Position numbers and translations under genes: made by a program. Of a stretch of DNA of 64,000 nt, positions 56,656-64,000 are shown one piece after another. Each line of letters opens with the position of its first letter. Position 1 is the stretch's first letter. The DNA is from Adiantum capillus-veneris (taxonomy: Eukaryota > Streptophyta > Polypodiopsida > Polypodiales > Pteridaceae): assembly GCA_014529385.2 (NCBI GenBank), contig CM043949.1, forward strand, positions 111,581,977-111,645,976. The letters run 5' to 3'. Under the pieces are notes generated by a model. It had not been told where the DNA came from. It searched no databases and saw only the letters and a list, made by a program, of their open reading frames with translations.

Positions 56656-57964
56656 TTGAGGCGTACTAGTTATTGGTGCAAGTAGCAAGAAGAGGTTGAA
56701 TGATTAAATATGTAGAATAAGGATTATAAAATACTAACAGACCTTCATAGTCTACAAAAATCCAATCAAGAAGGGAGTTGAAAAATTATTATGAGAAGAA
56801 GAAGGATATAAATTGTAGAAGAAGATGTAGGAGGGTTTTCATTCCCCTTTCATGTCTTCTCCATTTGTACTAGGAATTGGACCCAAGAGGGCACATATAG
56901 CAGAAGATGGGAAGATGATATCAGAGGATTAACAAAGCTCTAAACGCTTCTAAAAGGAACTTGTAGAAGAAGAGGGAGTTTGAGAAGTTGTTCTTTCCAC
57001 CAAATATGATGAATTAGAAGAAGAAGAAGAAAAGGAAGAAGCATAGAAAGATTCAAAAAAGTTAAAAAAAATCCCCATCTTTGTAACCTCATGGAAGGAA
57101 TCTATCCCAAGACACATTCGTAATTAAGTAAGGGAAAATCAAAGGTCTAATTGAAAATGAGGCTAAGTGAAAAGAAGAGGAGCCACGTAGAAGCAGCGAT
57201 AGTCAACATGATACTAGCAATTGGGATAGGCAAAATAGCTCCTTATGATAGAAAATTGGGAGAAAAGATCCTTTTCAGCCATGTATTCCTCAAATTTCAA
57301 ATGCATGAGTTTCCCCTTATGTTATGGGAGATAGACATAAGATACCAAAGCCTCACATAGTGGCCTCCCAAAATAGGTATTTCAAGGCTAAGATTGAGCA
57401 TGTTGTTACTATGAAGATGAATGTAATTGGTGCAATTGTAAGTGGGCAGAAGAATAATGGAGCTACCTTGTGACTGCTTTGAAGCAGTGCTTAGTTTTGA
57501 AGGGTTGCCATATGCTAAGGGAAAATCATGCAATGGTGTGGCACTATTAGAAAGTATGCAAAAATTGCTACCGAAGGTAGCAATATTTGAAGGTATCACC
57601 ATCCTTCATCACCTCAACCTCTCTGAAGATATCAAGATTAAAGAGTTCCCTCACCAAGGTGCATCCTTGGGGGTTGTCACTACATTAAAAATGAGCCTAT
57701 CACATGGGAGAAAACTTTACACATTGAATAGGGAAGTGTCCCTTTTATTGATAAAATATTCATGGTTAAGGGGTTCTATAAATAGTCCTTGAATGCACAT
57801 GATATATAAGTTTTACACATAGTGGCCCCCTTGAGGATGCATCAGGTGAGAGCATAGCAGAGGAGGGGAAGAGAGATGGGGAAGCATGGAGCTAGAGAGA
57901 GAGCATTGGATAGAAGGGGAAGCTAAAAAGGAGGGGCTAGCACTACCCAAGTCAAGCAACACCA
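56656..57964. other. Unassigned; possible retroelement interior
   Basis: The + strand has open frames at 57151-57360 and 57442-57792 (116 codons, LSFEGLPYAKGKSCNGVALLE) that I do not recognise. They may be remnants of the element whose primer-binding site is at 47483, split by the chromovirus insertion. GAA-rich and GGGGAA-rich DNA occurs at about 56790-57020 and 57840-57950. Confidence 0.3.
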
Positions 57965-58087
57965 GTGGTCGTCATGGAAGAGCTGTCGACCACCAAGCAA
58001 GAGAGAGATAAGTATGACTGCTTATCATTGTGGCTGATGGCAATAATGCTGACGGAAAAAAGGGGTGCATTATGTGCAATGGAATAT

Positions 58088-58098
58088 GGAGAGAGAGA

Positions 58099-58135
<37 letters not shown>

Positions 58136-58138
58136 GGG
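58088..58138. repeat. (GA)n followed by a 34-base G run
   Basis: GA repeats, then an unbroken run of 34 G (58101-58134). The Gly-rich frames across it are artefacts. Confidence 0.9.
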
Positions 58139-58358
58139 TGCCATCATCTGATCATCATATTGCACTCCCTCCCTTGTTACCTTCAGAAGAAACCAAAGAT
58201 TTTTGGAAGACTTTTATTTTTTCCTTTTTATATAAAAAGTTTCTACCTTGTTATTACTTCATCCTCTCACCATATCCTCAAAGAGATTCAAAGAGATTTA
58301 TAGAGAGAGAAGAAGAAGGTTGTTTTCTTTGTTTTAAGGAGAAAAAAAAGACACTCAT

Positions 58359-58394
58359 TGAGAGAGAGAGAGAGGGGGGGGGGGGGGGGGGGGG
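58359..58394. repeat. (GA)n followed by a 21-base G run
   Basis: Same architecture as 58088-58138, on the same strand, 270 bp downstream: GA repeats, then 21 G (58374-58394). Confidence 0.9.
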
Positions 58395-58699
58395 TGCATG
58401 CTCTCCAAATATCACATATCCCGGTTTGTAGTGTAAAATTTCATGTTAAAAATGGGGAAAAGAAGTCCCTAGTCGTCACTTCCTTGGACCTTGATTTTCA
58501 AGGTCAATAAAGCGGGCATATGTCAAACACTGCTCTCCAAGACTTGCCAAATAAAAAATCCTAGCATAAGAAAATATCCTAGCATAAGAAAATATGGGCT
58601 TGCTTAAAGTCTACCAATTTTTAGTTGAAAAGTAACAAGAACTAAAGCACGGAACGGTATTTTATGACAAGTGTAAAAATTTACCCACTTTCTTCAAGG

Positions 58700-59597
58700 C
58701 AATCCTGGAAGTCCTTAGTTGAGACAGAGTTTGATCTCAGTGAGATCTCAATGAAATAGTTAGTAGATTATGGGTGTCAAATAGTGCTTAGAGAGCAATT
58801 TTTCTAGATTCATTGCGGATCATTAGTGATTGCCAAGGGAGCCTTTAGTGGCTTGTTATATCCTTTGCATGTATCTTACGTACAAGATGACATAGTCTTG
58901 GTTTTGTTGCTGGCATGTATTGAGTGACAAATGAGACATGTCTCCTTCACAAGTGAGCTCCAGTATGATCAAGAGATAGAGCATGTAGCTATCCAAGACA
59001 TGTCAGTGTTCTCTATAGAGATAGAGGTAAATAAGCAATCTAGTGAGACACATTAGGTGTTGTTAGAGTTTGTGCAGATAGAGGTAGAGCAGGTCTACTC
59101 CCTAGAGATTGAGGCAAAGATGACGGACATGGAGATCTTTGATATGCTCATGCTAGAGGCTGGTGAGTTGATGCCATGACACATAGTTCCACCTACAGAT
59201 GAGAGGGATGTAGCCATCCCAATGTTAGTGATGTCACTTTGCATAGATTTTGTCAGCATTTGAGTGTCTCACATATGACCTACTTGTGGAAAATTCTGAA
59301 CCTAGAAAATGCAGTAGGAGCATTTGCAGTAGAGATTGTCAGCGTACGGTGATTGACACTAGCATGATGCATTGTGGAGTTACATAGACCTTACAAAGTT
59401 TTCTGTAGGATTTACATGCAGGCTCTAGCATGGATATGCACGCTTGTCTATTACTAGAGCCGATAAAGCTGCATGTAGATCAAGGGAGCAAGATAGTGGG
59501 TGTAGATTGAGAGAGTATCTCACTTGTTTTCTTATACATACTAGTAGTTTAGCTAGTAGGAACCACTTATTGGCACATTCACCTTTAAGTGGGAGGT
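58700..59597 (+). pseudogene. copia remnant (protease/GAG-pre-integrase) with polypurine tract
   Basis: Near 58760-58890 the + strand reads a protease remnant and LVIAKGAFSGLLYPLHVSY, resembling the GAG-pre-integrase domain of copia elements. Acidic short frames follow with many stops. The stretch ends in TTTAAGTGGGAGG (about 59585-59596), the classical copia polypurine tract, directly before an LTR start. RT and RNase H are missing, so it is a deletion derivative. Confidence 0.5.
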
Positions 59598-59680
59598 TGT
59601 TAGGGTAAAGGTGACGTGCCTTTTCCCAGGGCTAGACATCCAATGTCTGGCTTCGCATTACCCATACTTTCATTATTCTT
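59598..59680 (+). mobile_element. Truncated 3' LTR, same family as 23563-23711
   Basis: Begins TGTTAGGGTAAAGGTGACG right after the polypurine tract and matches the LTR at 23563 for about the first 26 bases with one difference. The rest is cut off where LINE copy 3 begins (T-rich run at about 59668-59690). Confidence 0.6.
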
Positions 59681-60321
59681 TTTTTCCAAGAAAAAGATCC
59701 TTCTATTAGTTAATGAAACTACCCATAGGGCTTCAACCACGTCTTTGAGAGAGGGCTACAACAACTATGATGGGGAGACTCTCCCAATGAAAAAACACCA
59801 TATGTACAATGAGGCTAAATCAAGAAATGGGAGGAGTGAAAAGCCACAGAGGTGGATGGTAGTGCCATCTGAGTACACCCTGGACCATGGTGAAAAAAGG
59901 CCCATGATGCCAGAGTCAAAGGAAAGCCTCTCTATGCTCCCACATGCGGTCGGAGCTACCATGGAGTCTCTCGAGCTGTCCTCTGAGAGTGTGGATCAGC
60001 TCTAGCCAAAGATCGCAAACACTCTCTGCTGGTGGTACAGGGCAAGCCTCAAAGATATGGAAGCAGCAGGCCCGCCAGATGAACCAGAGTGTCAGGCCAC
60101 TATTAAGCTCCCAGCACTCCTCTCTCACTCTACACCACTCTTGTGGAGTAAGCTCTGTGGCAGGCTGGAATGTAGGTTGTCCCCCCTGCATCACTATCAT
60201 CCTGCTGGTGGTAGATAGCTCAAAACTGAAGTGCCAGGCCCGTGAGAGTGGACCAAGCAGCTGCCCCCCAAGTGTAATGTCGAGTCGTGGAAAGAGCAAG
60301 CATCAGTCAAAGAATACGAAT

Positions 60322-60396
60322 CCACACATAATGTGCCAAAGGACAGTCCCAAAGACAATGACGCTGACTCTCCACAAGATGGTCACAAGCTGCACA
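60322..60396 (-). pseudogene. LINE C-terminal zinc finger (zf-RVT type)
   Basis: In one continuous frame the 25 codons read CAACDHLVESQRHC, then LWDCPLAHYVW: a C-x2-C...H-C-x3-C arrangement typical of the zinc-binding region after plant L1 RT. The flanking frames differ, so indels lie on both sides. 59916-60299 continues with the C-terminal helices of ORF2 (ECWELNSGLTLWFIWRACC). Confidence 0.75.
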
Positions 60397-61239
60397 TGTG
60401 GCCGATAGACCACTATGCACAAGCCAGCTCCCAACTACTATAGCTCTGTGTGCGACCAGCCATTAAAACAAAGTGACTCACCTCGGCTGTCTAGAGCCCC
60501 ACAACCTCTCCCAAAAAGCTACCCTACCAATGAGGTGCTACAGCAGGGAGAGTCTCTCTCTGTGCTGTCAGTATGTGACATCCCAGTCGAACAATGTACT
60601 GAAATAAAGGGACACCTGGGTGGTGTGCAGAAGAGAAAGGGTCCCGCCAAAGCCACTCTCTAGGATCCCATTGTACTCGTGCCAGTGGACACCACTCCCA
60701 AGCCCACAATCTCCAATGTCCAGTCTCAAGAGCTGTTGGGTCATAATCGATGACACAAGTCCTCCCACAGATGCCCACCACCTGGATCCTTTGAAAATAA
60801 CACTCTACCACCTGTAGGGACTCTACTGCAACTCGTTGTAAGCGTCCCTCACCTTGTAACTCAAAAAATAGGGAGGGAACAATCTCTGAGAAATCCCGAA
60901 CTGAGATGAGAACCTCTAGTTGTGTGAAGGCTCCCATCCATCTGGGCGCTGCTGGCTCGAGAGGTGTGAGCCACTCAGGTGGTACTGCCTCTGAGATTTC
61001 CTGGCACATGCTCTACACCCCTCTCATGCCCTGTACTGAAAGCCCTGCAGCTCCTTTGACAAGCCTAAAAACTGTAACTAGTCACCTAAAGAGTGTGTTG
61101 GACCCGCTTCCATGGGACCCTAGGAAACATGAGGCCGATTATCAACCAAGTGGTCTCTCTGAGTGCTAACCATGGGGTTCCAAACAAGGGGCTGTCACAG
61201 ACGCTTCTCCATGCAATTAGGTTGCCGCTGCTCCAGGCC

Positions 61240-62040
61240 TCACCACAAATGCTCCCAAGATTGAAACAAACTCAGAGCGAAGCGGTCCTCCAGTCTCCTG
61301 CTCAAACCAACTCTGCGCATCTTTGTGAAGATCCATCTGGTCGAAGGCCGCCAGAGGCCTCCTGCCTGAGGCAGCCTAGCACAAAGCCGATATAGCAAGA
61401 ACTCCTTCCAGGGATCCTCACCTGGAAGAATTTCTCTGACAATGAGCTTCCCGAGAAGGGATCTTCTCTGTTGTGCTGGATCTATGCTCCCAAGCCCTCC
61501 CTGTGAACAAGGACGAGTGATGACCTGCCAAGCCACTTTGGCCCGGGCTATCTGAGTGTCATGCCCTGACCAAAGGACGTTCTTGATCGCCTCTCTACCT
61601 AGATGATACAAGAACTTGAGAAGATCCAGCAAGAAGTGATGTACCACATAGTCGCCAACAACACCTAGTTGGATACTACAACTTTGCCAGCCAAAGAAAG
61701 TCGTGCGGAGCTCCAAATGTAACAACTTCCTCCTGATAGACAGGAGGAGGGGAGCAATCTACTAATCAAGAGACAAGTTCAGACCAACCTGACAACCGAA
61801 GTACCAAACTGCAGTCCATGGGGGAATCCACCTGAAACCCTCACTTGGCATCCAATCGGGCACAGGAGCACTACCAACCGAGAAAGCCACTGTCTTTCTC
61901 TAGTTGATCAGTGATCCAGATGCACAACAAAAGATCTCTAGAGCTTGCTCACACCTGTGAAGGTTGGCCTCCTTGCCATCCAAGTACAAGGCTGAGTCGT
62001 CAGCAAACTTAGTGTCCAATAGCTCATCTCCCCAAATAGG
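61240..62040 (-). pseudogene. LINE RT thumb and catalytic FADD box
   Basis: FADD, the catalytic dyad of RT, is at 61996-62007 in KFADDSALYLDG, followed by NLHRCEQALEIFCCASGSLIN and a TAG in the next residue. 61725-61240 is open for 161 codons and reads through VVHHFLLDLLKFLYHLG to RWIFTKMRR, the region after the palm. The FADD segment is absent from copy 1. Confidence 0.75.
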
Positions 62041-62092
62041 GAGTGCTAAGCCCCGTAAACCAACCTATTGCGACACCAAAAACCTACTCAAC

Positions 62093-62716
62093 CTATGGCA
62101 AGAGGGCAGCCATGTCTGACCAAACGTGTGAGCATGAAATGATCACCTCTACCTCCTTACAAAAGTACCTGACTATGTGCCCGTCTCTGTACGAATATGA
62201 CACCCCTTTGATCCAAGCATCCGAGAAGCCCATCCTGCGTAGAGTGCCCTCCAGAAAGTCCCAGTCAACTCTGTTGTAGGTCTTCTCAAAATCGAGAAGA
62301 AGAATCACCAGATCCTCACCACGGAGATACGATAGGGCAGGAGCCTCCCAAAAAGTAAAGATGTTGTCAAGGATACTGTGCTCCTTGACAAAACTTGTAT
62401 GAGTCCCATGTATAAGGCTCTCTAGAAGTGGTTGGATCCTCAAACTCAGAGCCTTGGCAAGAATTTTGTAGGCTGAGTTGAAGATGGTGATGGGCCACCA
62501 CTGTCGAATCTCATCCAAGGAGCCACCCTTCTTGTGAATGAAGTAGATTAGACCCTCACTCATGCTCTCAGGCATCTTTCCTATGTGCAAGATGTATTGA
62601 AAAGAACTACAGAGATCTGGGCCAAGCAAGTCCCAGTACTCCAAGAAAAAACTGGGAGTCAAGACATCCTCACCTGGACAACTACCATGGGGGAGTGCAC
62701 TAAGAGCCCTGTGCAA
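62093..62716 (-). pseudogene. LINE reverse transcriptase N-terminal part
   Basis: An open frame of 207 codons with L1 RT blocks: GSCPGEDVLTPSFFLEYWDLLG, GLIYFIHKKGGSLDEIRQW (finger, with IPKK-like Lys), ITIFNSAYKILAKAL, SFVKEHSILDNIF (RT block with QxxF-x-GR-like position), and LVILLLDFEKTYNRVDW, which carries the first catalytic Asp. It ends in a frame break before the FADD segment. Confidence 0.82.
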
Positions 62717-63289
62717 CTCCTCAAGCTGAAATGGTAACTCAAGCCTCTAATGCATCTCCTCAATCACAAGGCAAGGCATCTGTGCCCACACCTTCTCCCA
62801 GCATGCATCCCGACGCTCTGACTAAAACTCTACAAATAGTAACTAACGATAAAAGTAAGTAGAAATTGCACGCATGTCCTCTGGCTCAGAAGCAACTGAC
62901 CCGTCAGGCCTCATCAACTGACTGACCTTGGTATGCGTATGTCGAGGTCCCACTACCTTGAAGAAAGCACCAGTCACTTTTTCACCCACTTGCATCCAGT
63001 GAGATGCTTCTCGATGGAAAGCAAACTCATGGTGCAGCTCCTTTGTGCTAACAAGATCCTAGCGAGCCTACTGTAACTGCTCCTCCAACCAAGGACTGCC
63101 TCGATGTTGCTCCTGCATCCTCTACAAGGAAGAAACACCCTGTCTGAGACGCTGCTCCTCCTCTCTCGCTGCAGCCAGGCGAGCCAAAGACTCCTAGAGA
63201 AAGAAACGACGAAGTTGAGCTAGTCCTGAGGCCACTCTATCAGCAGGAGAATCATGCATGTCCAAGCTCTCTATCTAAAGATCCTCCAC
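62717..63289 (-). pseudogene. LINE linker between endonuclease and RT, broken
   Basis: Lies between two clear domains of the same ORF and shows scattered minus-strand similarity to L1 linker sequence, with many stops. Confidence 0.5.
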
Positions 63290-63928
63290 TCACTCTCTGA
63301 GTGTAGAGTCCAACAAGACACTCTCAGGGATGTGAAGCATCGTGCTCCCCCTCCTCTGCCTATTTGCCACTATGAGGTTCACTGGTGCATGGTACAAGAA
63401 GGAAGTCCCTGCTAGAATGCCAATTGTCCCACCTAGGTCACAGAAATGATCACTAGTGTAGAAGCGATCTATCGGTGATAGATTCACTCCTCCCACTCTA
63501 TGATCCAAACAAGAGAAGGATAGGCTGTCTGGGGGCCTCACAAAGCTAGAGTGCTGCCACACATCCGAAACCCTCAGAGTCATACAAAACATCTCCCAAG
63601 GTGCCAACTCAACTCCATGCATAGTAGCATGGCTACCACCAATCCTATCAGAAGGGTCATTCAACATGTTGAAGTCACCCCCTATGCACCACTGCTCTGC
63701 ATACAGCAGAGACTCAACAATCTGTGACCAAAACTTTGCTCGTGCACTCACCACATTGGGTGCATATATGTTCAGGAAGCCCACAAGGCAACCCTGAACC
63801 TGCATAGTGATCCATTGAGCCCTGCCTGGCACAATAATCCCTCCACCCACAATGGCCTGCTGCAAAGAATCCAGAATAGTCATACATACCCCACCTTGGA
63901 TACCTCCAGGTCCAAAAGCAGTTGACAA
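63290..63928 (-). pseudogene. LINE apurinic-type endonuclease domain
   Basis: An open frame of 212 codons with endonuclease/exonuclease/phosphatase motifs: LVGFLNIYAPN, CIGGDFNMLNDPSDR (catalytic GDFN), SPIDRFYTSDHF (S-x-I-D-R), and the final block, normally SDHxP, reading SFLYHAPV with the Asp replaced. The enzyme would nick target DNA to prime reverse transcription. The N-terminal part continues to about 64000 in other frames. Confidence 0.8.
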
Positions 63929-64000
63929 AAAAGTATCATATCATTCACGCAAGAGTTGACTACATCCTCTAATGCGGCTCTCACATAGATGATGCTCATG

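Larger units (their letters stand above)
59690..64000 (-). mobile_element. LINE (L1-like) copy 3, ORF2, open at the window edge
   Basis: On the minus strand, from the window edge inward: endonuclease (63290-63928 and beyond), linker, RT (about 61700-62720) and C-terminal zinc finger (60322-60396), with a T run at about 59670-59690 that would be the complement of the poly(A) tail. This is the most complete of three copies of one family in the window. It is broken by frame shifts and stops. ORF1 and the 5' end lie outside the window. Confidence 0.82.

Noticed and set aside
57442-57792. 116-codon + strand frame as a real gene
   Set aside because: No recognisable motif, no supporting splice or promoter context, and the surroundings are repeat debris; left as unassigned.
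57965-58431. Glycine-rich open frames
   Set aside because: They are produced by the two G runs and the GA tracts, with no domain on either side.
59616-60408. Open frames on the + strand (129 and 154 codons)
   Set aside because: They are antisense to the LINE ORF2 C-terminus, where the minus strand carries the zinc finger and conserved helices.
1-64000. tRNA or rRNA genes
   Set aside because: I looked for tRNA-like box A/B sequences and rRNA-like blocks and saw none; the tRNA-like words found are retroelement primer-binding sites.

Overview
The window reads as nuclear DNA of a land plant with a large, repeat-rich genome. The evidence is plant-type LTR retrotransposons primed by initiator tRNA-Met, a Tat-type Ty3/gypsy element with a second RNase H, a chromodomain-bearing Ty3/gypsy element, Ty1/copia pieces, L1-like LINEs, a Mutator-like (MULE) DNA transposon with a SWIM zinc finger, a processed pseudogene of cytosolic ribosomal protein S25, and many dinucleotide microsatellites. 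I cannot assign the lineage. I see no intact cellular gene.

Layout: 1-6430 decayed Tat-type gypsy (+) and a probable LTR; 6460-7514 gypsy protease fragment (-); 7515-8455 LINE copy 1 (+); 8455-11040 decayed copia (-); 11041-15458 non-coding with a long microsatellite; 15459-17390 possible gag remnant; 17390-20370 small non-autonomous LTR element (-) with a 251-bp MITE in one LTR; 21560-23545 LINE copy 2 (+); 23563-23711 short LTR; 25018-37953 a 12.9-kb MULE; 38455-39260 gypsy gag (-); 40374-40740 foldback element; 41340-42900 degenerate ~283-bp tandem array with conserved palindromes; 43000-43762 copia 3' end (-); 43868-44161 RPS25 pseudogene (+); 44627-44825 short LTR; 47662-56400 complete chromovirus (-) with target-site duplication; 58700-59680 copia remnant and LTR (+); 59690-64000 LINE copy 3 (-), open at the window edge.

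The outstanding object is the 12.9-kb element at 25018-37953. Its ends carry inverted repeats, including an exact 14-bp match, and are flanked by a near-identical 10-bp direct repeat. Inside are two divergently arranged genes. The + strand gene (33494-36682) is a MULE transposase with a DDE RNase H fold and a C-terminal SWIM finger. The - strand gene (31172-26460) is a 12-exon gene for a protein of about 997 residues: an N-terminal ParB-like domain and a C-terminal beta-class DNA (N4/N6) methyltransferase domain. That combination is bacterial/phage-like, but here it has 11 short spliceosomal introns. Both genes are decayed, almost entirely by changes of the C-to-T type. Terminal segments are tandemly duplicated at both ends, and a CATGCATG-containing motif recurs in opposite orientations on the two sides of the divergent promoter region. 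This looks like a transposon that carried its own DNA-modification gene.

The chromovirus at 47662-56400 is the only element with a full-length open polyprotein (1610 codons) and is one of the younger insertions. Everything else is degraded to different degrees.
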